Shown here piece by piece: positions 42,027-51,284 of a stretch of DNA of 64,000 nt; within the stretch, counting starts at the first letter, position 1, and each line of letters starts with the position of its first letter. Made by a program: the position numbers and the translations under genes. This DNA comes from Candidatus Odyssella thessalonicensis L13. Its GTDB lineage: Bacteria > Pseudomonadota > Alphaproteobacteria > Paracaedibacterales > Paracaedibacteraceae. The stretch spans positions 124,001-188,000 of the forward strand of contig NZ_AEWF01000001.1 in NCBI RefSeq assembly GCF_000190415.1, given 5' to 3'. The notes beneath the pieces are model-generated. The model did not search any database. It saw only the letters and a program-made list of their open reading frames with translations, and was not told the origin of the DNA.

Positions 42027-43462
42027 TGAAATTTCCAAAATCCTTCAAATTCTTAGATCAGGTTAAGCATATTCTGCAGGATACCCTGCATACATTTAAA
42101 TTGTTGGCCCATGTGATTCAAAAGGCCCGCATTAAAAAAAATGGGGTTATGGGTAAGATTGTGCCGCGTTCAAGTCCAGCCAAAGCGGATCCTGTAGAAA
42201 AATTATTGCATAGTAAAGGCATAAAAGGAATCTCTGGGATAAGAATCTGGGCAGCCGTTTTCTTATTGTTAGCATTGATCGGAGTGACGTCAGCGCTTCT
42301 TTGGCAGAAATTGACTAAAGTTGTTAGCCATTATACCTCAGATCATCTTGATAAGGGTAGCCACAAAGGCACTTCTTCCCAAGCAAGTGAGCAAGCATCG
42401 GAGGAGGCGGGCCCTGATGCTGCCCATGAGTTATCGGCAGCGAATGAGAAGTCTGTTCAGGCGCCAGAGAGAAAGTACTCTTACCCTCGCTTCTTACCAG
42501 AGCCGACGGGCCCTCTACCTCCTGCAAAATCAGCCCTTTCTCATCCTAAAGAGGATAAGGTTGCCGCTTCTAATCCATCATTGTCAAGGGAAGAAAAAGA
42601 AGAAGCTGCTCATAAAATCAAAGGTCATGCTTCTGCAAACCATCATGAAGACAGGGCTCACAGCAAAGGTGAAGAAAGATCGCGCTTAAATTTTGCAGTT
42701 AATCGTAAACAGCCGTATGTTAATCTCAGTAATACAATTGTCGATACAATTAATCCGCAATTTCTGATCGAGAATCCAATCACATCTCAGCAAGAAGTAG
42801 CAATTATTGTGCGAGGTTTTGGAATCAGTCCAGAAAAATCTGATAGGATTACTGATCAGTTACCGCCTAATGTTACCTTAGCTGTTAGCCCGTATACGCC
42901 TAATATTAAAAGTTTTGTTGAAACTCTAAAAATTCAGGGATTTGATGTATTGCTAAGCCTTTTCATGGAAGGATACTCGCAAGACTCAGACTCTGGGCGT
43001 TTAACTTTAAGGCTTAAGGCAAGTCAGCAGCAAAGAGAAGAAATACTGAATCAATACTTAAGCTTATCAACTGGGTGTTCGGGTTTCTATGCCGAAGGCG
43101 GGCAAAGATTTTTAAAATCCCATCCTGAAGTGCTAGAATGTTTATCATATTTATCAGAAAAGCAAAAAGTTATTATTGCGCCTCCCGATGTGCTGATGAA
43201 TCAATTTCATATTGCTGCCGTACAAGCTAGAGCAAATTATGCTGGAGTAAGTTTAGTAAACCCTAATACGAATTATGCCTCTGAATTAGTTTCTTTAGTC
43301 AAGCGCACAGGTTATGGTATTATTGTGTTTGATATGGATTCAGAGGATATTATTGATAAAATTAACCAATGGATAAAAATTTTATCCGATAATAAAATCG
43401 ATATAGTTCCAATATCATTTTTACTGCGAGAGCCCAAAGATGTCACTAAGTCCGACAAATAA
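42026..43462 (+). CDS. Divergent polysaccharide deacetylase family membrane protein
   Basis: 478 aa from GTG 42026, which overlaps the ctpA stop and follows AAGGTGG. A basic cytoplasmic N-terminus is followed by one transmembrane segment (about residues 75-97, IWAAVFLLLALIGVTSALLW) and a long charged Ser/Ala/Glu/His-rich stretch. The C-terminal domain (about 240-470, VAIIVRGFGISPEKSDRITDQLPPNV..., TLAVSPYTP) is that of the divergent polysaccharide deacetylase/YibQ family, found after ctpA in Alphaproteobacteria. It probably acts in the periplasm. In related proteins the first motif reads IIIDDxG; here it is VRGFG, so the catalytic Asp pair is lost and the protein may be inactive as an enzyme. 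Confidence 0.85.
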   Translation: MKFPKSFKFLDQVKHILQDTLHTFKLLAHVIQKARIKKNGVMGKIVPRSSPAKADPVEKLLHSKGIKGISGIRIWAAVFLLLALIGVTSALLWQKLTKVVSHYTSDHLDKGSHKGTSSQASEQASEEAGPDAAHELSAANEKSVQAPERKYSYPRFLPEPTGPLPPAKSALSHPKEDKVAASNPSLSREEKEEAAHKIKGHASANHHEDRAHSKGEERSRLNFAVNRKQPYVNLSNTIVDTINPQFLIENPITSQQEVAIIVRGFGISPEKSDRITDQLPPNVTLAVSPYTPNIKSFVETLKIQGFDVLLSLFMEGYSQDSDSGRLTLRLKASQQQREEILNQYLSLSTGCSGFYAEGGQRFLKSHPEVLECLSYLSEKQKVIIAPPDVLMNQFHIAAVQARANYAGVSLVNPNTNYASELVSLVKRTGYGIIVFDMDSEDIIDKINQWIKILSDNKIDIVPISFLLREPKDVTKSDK

Positions 43463-43973
43463 TAATCTTCTCGTGCATGATCCCTTTTATCGCTTAGGGG
43501 TAGGGATGATGGTTGTTAATTATAACTGTCAAATTCTTGTTTGTCAGCGCGCTGACATGTCTCAGACTCAGATGGATGCTTGGCAAATGCCCCAGGGCGG
43601 TATTGACTTTGATGAAGACCCTTTAGCCGCAGCATTACGGGAATTGAAAGAAGAAATTGGCACAGCCCAAGTGTCAGTAATTGCTGAGGCCAAGAACTGG
43701 CTAAGCTATGACTTTCCAGAAGAGCTGGCTAAGGCTTTGTGGGGCGGACGATTTGTTGGACAGAAGCAGAAATGGTATCTTCTCCGTTATGAAGGATATG
43801 AAAGTGAGATTAATTTAAATACAGCCCATCCTGAATTTACTGCTTATAAATGGGTTGATTTAGAACAATTGCCCCACTTGATTGTCGATTTTAAAAGGGA
43901 CTTGTATCATAAACTTGTTGCAGAATTCAAACCCCATATCCGCGCTTTAAAGCAAGAGCAAGCAGATAAATAG
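43440..43973 (+). CDS. rppH: RNA pyrophosphohydrolase RppH (Nudix)
   Basis: Removes pyrophosphate from mRNA 5' ends and thereby triggers decay; it may also act on dinucleoside polyphosphates. The 177-aa protein has the complete Nudix box GGIDFDEDPLAAALRELKEEIG (first residues at about 53; fits G-x5-E-x7-REU-x-EE-x-G-U) and the RppH-type YRLGVGMMVVN and WQMPQGG. It overlaps the preceding gene by 23 bases. Last gene of the cluster. Confidence 0.95.
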   Translation: MSLSPTNNNLLVHDPFYRLGVGMMVVNYNCQILVCQRADMSQTQMDAWQMPQGGIDFDEDPLAAALRELKEEIGTAQVSVIAEAKNWLSYDFPEELAKALWGGRFVGQKQKWYLLRYEGYESEINLNTAHPEFTAYKWVDLEQLPHLIVDFKRDLYHKLVAEFKPHIRALKQEQADK

Positions 43974-44178
43974 GTTATGTGTTGGTTTAGATGGGGCTCA
44001 CCAGCTTTATAATTTTAATACATTCCCAAGATTAAATTACTACAAACAAATTGAGGAAAAATTTTACTGTTTTCTCTTTGAGTAGAGGCATCATTTCATA
44101 GTTTTTATAATAATACTAATGATAGCAATTCTCTAAGCATCGGCGCTAAGTTTAAGCGTTATAAGAGGAGGGGTAAAT
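43974..44178. other. Intergenic region rppH - small peptide gene
   Basis: About 200 bases, AT-rich; nothing recognised. Together with 44296-44476 it surrounds a single very short gene. Confidence 0.4.
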
Positions 44179-44295
44179 ATGGTACAGTTTTTCAAAAAGA
44201 CTTCTGCTTGTTTAACTTTAGGTTTATTTGGTGTTGGGCTAACTCAGCTCTGTTCTGCAAATGCTCAAGATCCATGGCGAAACATCAAGCAGTAA
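44179..44295 (+). CDS. 38-residue secreted micro-protein
   Basis: A short frame with one of the strongest ribosome-binding sites in the window (AGAGGAGGGG, 5 bases before ATG) encodes MVQFFKKTSACLTLGLFGVG, then LTQLCSANA and DQ-like QDPWRNIKQ. This is a textbook Sec signal peptide (basic n-region, hydrophobic core, Ala-x-Ala end) followed by only about 9 mature residues. It stands alone between rppH and a convergent gene. If expressed, it would release a minimal peptide or act as a membrane-bound micro-protein. No family recognised. Confidence 0.55.
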   Translation: MVQFFKKTSACLTLGLFGVGLTQLCSANAQDPWRNIKQ

Positions 44296-44476
44296 CCTTC
44301 TTTAAATCTTCTTAAAGATCTCTAATTACCTGCACCAATAATAAGTGGGTTGAGAAGGGCTGTTTAGTTGCTAAAGCTGCGTGTCCTTTCTGCAAGGTAG
44401 CTTAGGAATCTGTTTGTTTTCGGCAGTTTCTTAGGTAACTTTAAGTGAGCAATCAGATGATGGAATTCTCAATGAG

Positions 44477-44506
44477 AAAAGGCGCCTTCTATTAAAAAGG
44501 CGCCTT
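44477..44506 (-). terminator. Rho-independent terminator of the ankyrin/coiled-coil gene
   Basis: Stem AAGGCGCC/GGCGCCTT with an AT-rich loop, followed on the minus strand by TTTT, 30 bases beyond the stop codon at 44536. It may also serve the micro-protein transcript on the plus strand. Confidence 0.8.
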
Positions 44507-44535
44507 GAAATAAATGTGATCAAAATTTTCAAGAA

Positions 44536-46644
44536 TTAATTAAAGTTAAGCATTGAACGGTAATGTAGTTTGCTTTTTCTTTCTTCCTCTTCCATTCTTT
44601 TGCGTTCCTTTGCTACAATTTTATCATTGATATCCCTAAGCGAGGAGAATAGCCGCTTTAATTCTTCGAGTAAGCGTTCGTTGGCATTTGTCGCCGGCTT
44701 GGATTTAATCCTTCTCATGACGGATATAACAGCGCGTTTTAGACCTTGAAGACTGGAGGCGCTGCTACTAAATGGGGTATCCTCAGTAGCTTTAGTAATT
44801 GCTTCTTCGATAATGTTTATAAGCTTGTGGCCATTTTCAATACCTGCGGTATCGTCTTCGTCAAGCCGGCCTTCAAGATAATTGAGAGCCATCTCTAGAA
44901 TTGTGACCCCCGTTGGCGTCACTTTAAGAATATCTGCGCCATTGGATAAGAGGAATTGAACAAATTCTGTATGTCCTGCTCCAGCCGCAAGATGGAGGGA
45001 AGTAGAACCATTGCGGAGTTCAACATTTACTAATCTCTCCAGAGAAACTGCGTGCTTTGCAATCTCTTGAGCTTCACGCACTCTGCCGTACTCAGCTGCG
45101 ACGTGGATTAATCGATAACCTTCTGGGTTATGTACTGTCTTTGATGTCAGACCTTGAAAGTTGGCCATAAAAGCTTCTAAATTACCTGTTTTTAGAGCCT
45201 CAAACGCGTTATCTTTAAAGGCTTGCTGTTGCTGAATTTCCTGCTGGCGCTTTGCTTCTGCGGCTGCCGCTTCCAGGCGTTGCTGTTGACGCTGTTGATT
45301 GATCGCTGTGCTCAATTCCCTAGCAATAGTCTCGGCAGGTTGTCTATAATCTTGAATTTCAGCGATGTGGCTGTCAATAAGACGGTTTAGCATGGCGGTA
45401 TCTTCACGCTCATCAGCAACGATCTGTTCCCTTAAAAGGCGAAGGACACGTTCATTGGTTGCCGTGCGAGCTTGATGAATTTGTTGAGTTAATTCTGCTC
45501 TCTGGGCTTGCAGATTTGTGATAGTAGCATGTGTGGCCATGATGGTGCGTTCGATCTTATTCTTCACTGTCCCCTGTTGTTCAATTGCTTGCTGTAATTG
45601 TGCAATTGATGTGCGGATCTTTTTGACAGTTTCTGCATCCTCGTTAAAATAGACCGGTGGAGGATTAACGCTGTCAATTTCATTTTGATATTGTTTAATT
45701 TTTTGACGGGCCTGAGAGATTTGGTTATAAATCAATTCCAATTCTTGATCAACGCTCTCCACAAGTGTAGAATATGTTTTAATGTCTTCTTGCTCAGATG
45801 TTATATCTTGCTGTAATCTAGAAATCTCTTCACGTTTCGTAGCAATTTGCTGTTGCAGTTTACTAATTTCTTGTCTGTTTTGCTCTTGCCATTTTTCATA
45901 AAAGGAATAGCTTTGACTTTGACGTATCGCGCTCAATATCTGTTGATGATATTCTGAATTTTTAGTGTGATATCTTTCTATTTGACTTCTAAATCTTGTA
46001 ATAGATTCTTCATAGCTTCTAATTAACGATTCATGACCGGCTATATTACTCTTACTTCTTATAAGGCAGGAACGGAAGTGAGATCTCTGTCTAGCGGTCT
46101 CTGAATATAACTCTTCAGCTTCCTTCAGCTCATTTCTTAGGTTCCTGATTTGTAACTCATTATCTTTTTTTAGGCGCGGAAAATTTTTAGCATAAATATC
46201 TTTTAGAAGCTGTTCTTGCTCTTCTATTTGAGCAGTGTATTGAGCAATGGTATCGCTAACTTTCTGAAGCTCTGTCTTCCCCTTAAGCAATTCATCTTCA
46301 GCCTTTTCGTGGTTAGCAGTAATTTGCTTTTGCTGGGCTTCCAGATCAGCATCCTGAGGGAGATGGAGATTATCTATATCTCTTACTAGGCATTGGACAG
46401 AAGTAGTGCCTGTTTCCCGCTCATTTTCCATAAAGGACCAAATCCGTTCAGAGTTACCCTGAAAGCGCTGATAGAGCTGATCAAAATCTTGCCTATTAGT
46501 TCCGAACGTCTGGGTGATCAATGCTTGAAGGTTCTCGCGGTCGAGATTGCCTTGACTGCTGCCATTGAGTCCGGCAGGAGCATCCATGGCCATCGTCGCT
46601 GTTGACAGAAGCAGGGTATAAGCAAATATACTTCTTATTTTCAT
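44536..46644 (-). CDS. Exported coiled-coil protein, MDAP type, with ankyrin repeats
   Basis: The start at 46644 (AAGGAC upstream) gives 702 aa. A longer frame to 46740 would hide the signal peptide. Parts: signal peptide MKIRSIFAYTLLLSTATMA then MDAPAG; a very long Glu/Gln/Arg/Lys coiled coil (about 60-460); and two ankyrin repeats (about 505-590, GYRLIHVAAEYGRVREAQEIA and NGSTSLHLAAGAGHTEFVQF, LLSNGADI). A helical, strongly basic tail ends the protein. Ankyrin proteins of intracellular bacteria often act on host proteins. The combination with a signal peptide and rod suggests a surface or secreted effector; its target is unknown. Confidence 0.75.
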   Translation of the reverse strand: MKIRSIFAYTLLLSTATMAMDAPAGLNGSSQGNLDRENLQALITQTFGTNRQDFDQLYQRFQGNSERIWSFMENERETGTTSVQCLVRDIDNLHLPQDADLEAQQKQITANHEKAEDELLKGKTELQKVSDTIAQYTAQIEEQEQLLKDIYAKNFPRLKKDNELQIRNLRNELKEAEELYSETARQRSHFRSCLIRSKSNIAGHESLIRSYEESITRFRSQIERYHTKNSEYHQQILSAIRQSQSYSFYEKWQEQNRQEISKLQQQIATKREEISRLQQDITSEQEDIKTYSTLVESVDQELELIYNQISQARQKIKQYQNEIDSVNPPPVYFNEDAETVKKIRTSIAQLQQAIEQQGTVKNKIERTIMATHATITNLQAQRAELTQQIHQARTATNERVLRLLREQIVADEREDTAMLNRLIDSHIAEIQDYRQPAETIARELSTAINQQRQQQRLEAAAAEAKRQQEIQQQQAFKDNAFEALKTGNLEAFMANFQGLTSKTVHNPEGYRLIHVAAEYGRVREAQEIAKHAVSLERLVNVELRNGSTSLHLAAGAGHTEFVQFLLSNGADILKVTPTGVTILEMALNYLEGRLDEDDTAGIENGHKLINIIEEAITKATEDTPFSSSASSLQGLKRAVISVMRRIKSKPATNANERLLEELKRLFSSLRDINDKIVAKERKRMEEEERKSKLHYRSMLNFN

Positions 46645-46978
46645 GAGTAATGTCCTTATAGTACGATTTGTTTTTATTGTATTGGGCACTATTTTTTGTA
46701 TTAAACAATTTATATATGGGGGGTCTGGAAAAATTTGCAAGGAAATATTTAATTCTTGGTTGCTTTTCAGTCAGATAGTAGACGGAACTTTATAAAAAAC
46801 TTTCAGCTCTAGTTGTTTTCAGTATTACCTTGGATAATCCTTAAAATTAAAAAAGTAATCCTTGTCCGAAAGATTTCCCTATTATTTGTTCTCAATTTAA
46901 CCTCTTCTTAGGAATTTATAATTTAGTTTCAAAATTGTGATAATAATTTTTTCTTTATTACAAATTTTGGGGGTAATT
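46645..46978. other. Divergent intergenic region
   Basis: About 330 bases, AT-rich, between the ankyrin protein gene and the subtilase gene; both promoters must lie here. No specific element could be assigned. Confidence 0.4.
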
Positions 46979-48469
46979 ATGCAGAAAAGTTTCGGGAGAT
47001 GGTTGAGTGTCTATTTAATATCAAGTATGTTTTGCGACTGTGGTGCCTCAGAGATTACTAACCGCGATCTTGATCGCGAACGTGACTTTATGTTGGTCAA
47101 GAGTGAAATTGTCAATCGTCTGGGCTCAGATTATCGCCCTAATACTTTCCATTTTAGGGAAGCTGATCTGAATATGGAAGTACGGCGAGCAGAGTACCTT
47201 TATAATCAACAGAAGCAACATAATCCCTATCAATATCCCAGCATTGGACAGTTATTTTATAAGAAGAAAGATCTGCACAATTACACTTTTGTAAAGTTAA
47301 GAGATCATGAGTATTGGGTAGGCTATGCGCGCCGCTTTATGCAAAAATATAACTTGTCAGACTATGATACCTATCCAAATTTTGGCAAAGTTAAGTTTTC
47401 CGAACGCTTTAAGGAGTTTTTAGAAGCTGAAGCTCTGGAAGTAGAAAAATGGAAACAGATTGATAGTGATGTCCGTAAAAACCCAGCCGCTTACTTGTTA
47501 CACGGCCCGTTGCACCCCCATAAAATTACCGGCGTGGACCAGCTGCATAGTCTCGGTGTCAACGGGGAGGGGGCGAAGGTAATTGTTTGGGACTGCGGCT
47601 TTGTAGATAATTGTCACGTCAAATTCAGCATTAAAGATCGCCATGTGAAACATCCAGAAAACGGTCAGGATTATTCACGCAATGACCTACACGGGACCCA
47701 CGTTGCCGGTACGATTGCCGGCGATGCACAATCAGGTAAGCATAAAGGGGTTGCTTATGAAGCTGAAGTAGTTCCAGTGGAATTTGAGGGAGTAGATGCC
47801 TTAATTAAGCGCATCAAAAATAGTGATGCAAAAATCATTAGTGCCTCTTTCCATTACTTGGTTCATCACACGGAAATGCGTGATTTTGATAAACTGGTGG
47901 AGGAGCTGGAGAAGAATGATCGCTTGCTGGTAATGGCGGCTGGCAATGATTCAAAATTTGTGACCAATGATTTGAATCCGAATTTCTTAAGCTATTGGAC
48001 CCGCGGTATCTGGATGGCGACCCATGGAGCTTGGATTTTGTCAAAGAATCCGGCACTGGCAAAACGCATGCTGCTGGTAGGATCATTAAAAGAAGATGGT
48101 CAGACCATTAGCCGGTTCTCCAATTTGCCAGGCTTGTTGCATCAAAACTTTGTCTTTGCCCCCGGTGAAAACGTGGTAGCGACGGTTGCTTTTAATGAGT
48201 TCGATAAAATGTCAGGGACCTCTATGGCGACGCCGCATGTCTCTGGGATTTTAACCTTGATGAGCAAATACTATCCCCAGTTAAATGCGGTGGAACTGAA
48301 AGAGTGTCTAATTCGGTCCTGCGATCCATTTTGGGAGGACAATAATCACGGAGTCGACTTTAAACCGGAAATCTTTGGTCAAGGACGCGTCAATGCCATC
48401 CGTGCTTTCAAAGCGGCCGAAGAGCTGATAGCAAGAAAAGCGCCCTCGCAAACGTTACAAGATGCTTAA
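46979..48469 (+). CDS. Exported subtilisin-family serine protease
   Basis: S8 protease with an intact triad. The start at 46979 follows GGGGGTAATT and gives 496 aa; a frame to 46937 adds only a hydrophobic extension. Parts: signal peptide (residues about 1-22); a 170-residue Tyr/Lys-rich N-terminal region that may be a propeptide or binding domain; and the catalytic domain with Asp205 (VIVWDCGF), His238 (LHGTHVAGTIAG), oxyanion Asn323 (AAGND) and Ser415 (SGTSMATPHVSG). It ends soon after the catalytic domain. The N-terminal region matches nothing I recognise. A monocistronic secreted protease, likely host- or envelope-directed. Confidence 0.9.
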   Translation: MQKSFGRWLSVYLISSMFCDCGASEITNRDLDRERDFMLVKSEIVNRLGSDYRPNTFHFREADLNMEVRRAEYLYNQQKQHNPYQYPSIGQLFYKKKDLHNYTFVKLRDHEYWVGYARRFMQKYNLSDYDTYPNFGKVKFSERFKEFLEAEALEVEKWKQIDSDVRKNPAAYLLHGPLHPHKITGVDQLHSLGVNGEGAKVIVWDCGFVDNCHVKFSIKDRHVKHPENGQDYSRNDLHGTHVAGTIAGDAQSGKHKGVAYEAEVVPVEFEGVDALIKRIKNSDAKIISASFHYLVHHTEMRDFDKLVEELEKNDRLLVMAAGNDSKFVTNDLNPNFLSYWTRGIWMATHGAWILSKNPALAKRMLLVGSLKEDGQTISRFSNLPGLLHQNFVFAPGENVVATVAFNEFDKMSGTSMATPHVSGILTLMSKYYPQLNAVELKECLIRSCDPFWEDNNHGVDFKPEIFGQGRVNAIRAFKAAEELIARKAPSQTLQDA

Positions 48470-48501
48470 GGGCCTCTTTACTCGCGAATAATGTGTCTAT
48501 T

Positions 48502-48529
48502 AAAAAAGCTCGGGACTTCCCGAGCTTTT
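48502..48529 (+). terminator. Rho-independent terminator after the subtilase
   Basis: Stem AGCTCGGG/CCCGAGCT with a 4-base loop, A-run before and T-run after, about 40 bases behind the stop codon. Confidence 0.9.
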
Positions 48530-48700
48530 GCTTTTAATTACTGAGCATATCTCTTATTGATAAAATCTGCCATATACTACTATTCTCAAAGTCCGAGCGA
48601 TTAGAGGCAAAGCCTTCTTTCTCACAAAGCAGCATCATATTTTCTTCCGTAGAGAAGGAAAATGTAATAGAAAAAGAAGGTAAATTTTAAGGAAATAATA

Positions 48701-50119
48701 ATGAAAAAAATATTGCTTTGCTCTCTATCCGTGTCACTTTTTTCTTCCAAAACGATTGGGTGTGAGATAAGTGGTGCAAGCGAGCCTAACCGTAATTCTG
48801 TCTCCCTTAAGGTAGAAGCGCCTTATGCTCTTCCGGATGCTCAAAATTTAAGGGAAGCCTGCGCTAGCCATTTAAGGCTTATTCAAGCTCGTATTGAGTA
48901 TCATCAGCGCTTAGAGAGCTTTTTTATGCAGGAGCATATTAAATTTGCCAAAAAGAACTCACTGTTTGCAAGTATATTAACTGATATTAGGCGAGCTCAG
49001 CTCAATAAAAAACCCTTGCAAAAGCAAGTATTGCAAGCTTCCCGCGAACAGCACGAGAATTTTAAACTGAAGCTGGTAAAAATTAAGTCGCAGATTGAAG
49101 CCGCTGAGTATAGCTTTCCAGCACTAACTATCCTTTACCAAGAAATTAAGAATGAGTTCTTGATATTGGAATTGCAGACATTGCTCAACCAAGCTTTACC
49201 TCAGAACCGAAAAGTTGCAGGCGAGGAAAACATTCTGAGACAGGATGCTTTTTATAGGACCCATTATAATGAGAAGGGTGGAATTCAGTTAGAAGAGATA
49301 TCATCTTTGCCCGTTTGTCCCTCTTTGCCCTCAAGCTGGGTAAAGTATATGCATGAAGAAATGGCGGACCATACTGATTTCTTACAATCTATTTATGAGT
49401 TTCTTAATAATATGCGCCGGCATGTTTTAGAAAATCAATTGACAGTACAGAATTTGCAACCGATTGCATCACCCGCCAGTAGTGGTTACAAAAGTACAGA
49501 AGCAAAATATAAACAGTTAATGACTGTTAAACAGCCAAAAATGCCTAAAGAAGAAACGGTGAGGAAGGAGGGAGATCTCTCGGAGAAGATAAGTGAACAA
49601 TCTGACGCTCCTCTTCCTTCAGAAGTAACTTCTGAGGTATTGCCAGCTCCTAGCGCGGTTGCTTCTCCTAGTAAGGAAGTCAGTTATCTTCGCAGTAACT
49701 CAGGAAATATTGATACTACAAGTAAAAAAGCAGAGCTCAATTCACGGCCTACTTTACTTCTAGCTCCTCTTGCGTGTAAAGAACCGATAACTCTTAAAGC
49801 GCCCCAAGTTTCTCTGTCTTCTTCTGTGAAGCCGATCAAGGTTTCAAAAGACGCCTTTAATGTAAGAGAGATAATTGCAGCTAAAGGTAAGCTCCGCTCC
49901 AATGATTTTATGTCATTTATGCGGGAGTTAATGGCTATGGATTTACTTAAAGCCCAAGAAAAACGCGGCGGGGTAGTTATATGGTTTTCTTCCTCAGAAG
50001 TTCATCTTTTTCACCGTGTCCATAACCGCGGCTTTGTTATGGAATATAAGGACCTTAAGGTAGCCCATAAAGCTTTGGACGCTGTAGGATTAACGCGACA
50101 ACGTTTTGCACGTGTTTAA
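48701..50119 (+). CDS. Exported helical protein with a possible degenerate HicA-like C-terminus
   Basis: 472 aa. Signal peptide MKKILLCSLSVSLFSSKTIG; helical N-terminal body (RLIQARIEYHQRLESFFMQE..., about 30-260); Ser/Glu/Pro-rich linker (about 265-390); and a C-terminal domain (about 395-470, RSNDFMSFMRELMAMDLL, then KRGGVVIWF, then HKALDAVGL). The layout and the start of the body (ARxxYxxxxExF) parallel the exported HicA-like protein at 31705-33318. Here the glycine motif reads GGV, so the His is missing. I regard it as a divergent relative with moderate doubt. Convergent with the papain-like protease gene. Confidence 0.6.
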   Translation: MKKILLCSLSVSLFSSKTIGCEISGASEPNRNSVSLKVEAPYALPDAQNLREACASHLRLIQARIEYHQRLESFFMQEHIKFAKKNSLFASILTDIRRAQLNKKPLQKQVLQASREQHENFKLKLVKIKSQIEAAEYSFPALTILYQEIKNEFLILELQTLLNQALPQNRKVAGEENILRQDAFYRTHYNEKGGIQLEEISSLPVCPSLPSSWVKYMHEEMADHTDFLQSIYEFLNNMRRHVLENQLTVQNLQPIASPASSGYKSTEAKYKQLMTVKQPKMPKEETVRKEGDLSEKISEQSDAPLPSEVTSEVLPAPSAVASPSKEVSYLRSNSGNIDTTSKKAELNSRPTLLLAPLACKEPITLKAPQVSLSSSVKPIKVSKDAFNVREIIAAKGKLRSNDFMSFMRELMAMDLLKAQEKRGGVVIWFSSSEVHLFHRVHNRGFVMEYKDLKVAHKALDAVGLTRQRFARV

Positions 50120-50123
50120 TAAA

Positions 50124-50153
50124 TAAAAAATAGCCCAGGACAGGCCTGGGCTA
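50124..50153 (-). terminator. Rho-independent terminator of the papain-like protease gene
   Basis: Stem TAGCCCAGG/CCTGGGCTA (50131-50153) with a 5-base loop and, on the minus strand, a following TTTTTTATT. It lies between convergent stops and may serve both genes. Confidence 0.88.
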
Positions 50154-50176
50154 ATGGGAAAACAATGCCTAGCTGT

Positions 50177-51145
50177 TTAAGCGGCTTGACGCACTGAAAC
50201 GTCTTGGCTGCTTTCCTGAAGTTCAGTGAGTGCTGATTCTTGGCCGATACGATCAATGCTCCATATATCATTGGCAAAGAAGAGGGGGCGGTTGGGAGTA
50301 GCGCCGACATTCATGACATAATCATATTTCAGGTAACCAAAACCTTTGTCACCCCAACGTGTCCCCCATGAGTTTGCAAATTTAAATTCTTTTGCCTCAT
50401 CATCATAGCCGGTAAACATTAACGCATGGCCGCCGATGGGGCGCTCATTAAGTCCTGGCATTGGAATCTTGCCTGTTTTTTCAGCATTTCCAGATTCAAA
50501 AGAGGGATAAACATAAACACCAAAGACAACCGGTATATTCTTAGCTAATCGCGCTTTAATAGAGTCAAGACTATAGGTCACATAGCTGGTTTTAATGCTA
50601 TCGAGACCCATATAATTCTTCGCATCTTCATAGGCTTCATTCGTTGGCTTGACCCTGAATTTTTTCTTATCATCACTATAGGTCCATAAGGATTCACGGC
50701 AAACACCCCAGGTGCAGATTGCTTTTATGCCGTCGGAAAGGCTAGCGCCTGAATCCTCATTAATGGTTCCCATTAATTTGCGTTCATTATAATAAAGGAA
50801 GAGGGGGGATAAACGCTGGTAAGCAGCCATCTCTTGGAGCTTATATTCCATAGAAAGCGTAATTGCTTGGGCCGTACAGGAGCCCAAGCGTCCCTGATCA
50901 TGAATCGCCGTAATGGCACTGCTAAAATCATATTTGCTAGGTAGTTTGGCAATCTCATCAATGGTCAATAAATCTGCTGACGAATTTTCCATGGCCCAAG
51001 ATAGGCTGGTTGACTCATTGGATGGACGCAATGAATAAACATGTTTGGGAGTATAATTATCATAATCTATTGTACTGCTTTCATCGGCAGCATAAGCTAT
51101 TGAACCAGTTAAGCTAAGCGATAAAATGACTAGAGACTTTTGCAT
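50177..51145 (-). CDS. Exported papain-family (C1) cysteine protease
   Basis: 322 aa with signal peptide MQKSLVILSLSLTGSIAYA. It has the complete C1 active site: Gln84 and Cys90 in DQGRLGSCTAQA, His240 in PIGGHALMFTGYD, Asn258 in FANSWGTRWGDKGFGYL. Only a short stretch (about 20-70) separates the signal from the catalytic domain, so a large propeptide is absent. Papain-type enzymes are uncommon in bacteria but recur in intracellular ones, where they can target host proteins. It has its own terminator. Substrate unknown. Confidence 0.92.
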   Translation of the reverse strand: MQKSLVILSLSLTGSIAYAADESSTIDYDNYTPKHVYSLRPSNESTSLSWAMENSSADLLTIDEIAKLPSKYDFSSAITAIHDQGRLGSCTAQAITLSMEYKLQEMAAYQRLSPLFLYYNERKLMGTINEDSGASLSDGIKAICTWGVCRESLWTYSDDKKKFRVKPTNEAYEDAKNYMGLDSIKTSYVTYSLDSIKARLAKNIPVVFGVYVYPSFESGNAEKTGKIPMPGLNERPIGGHALMFTGYDDEAKEFKFANSWGTRWGDKGFGYLKYDYVMNVGATPNRPLFFANDIWSIDRIGQESALTELQESSQDVSVRQAA

Positions 51146-51284
51146 AAGATCCTCCTTGTTTATAAGGAACTTTGTTCCTCGGGATGATCCTATGCAAAAT
51201 TTATTAACAAGACGTTAACTTAGAAATAAAAAATTTATTATTAAGGTTTTTGAAATATATTACAGGTAATAATAAAATTTTTTA

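Noticed and set aside
42321-42689. 122-codon frame inside the deacetylase-like gene
   Set aside because: No ribosome-binding site and no family; it is the shifted frame of a low-complexity charged region.
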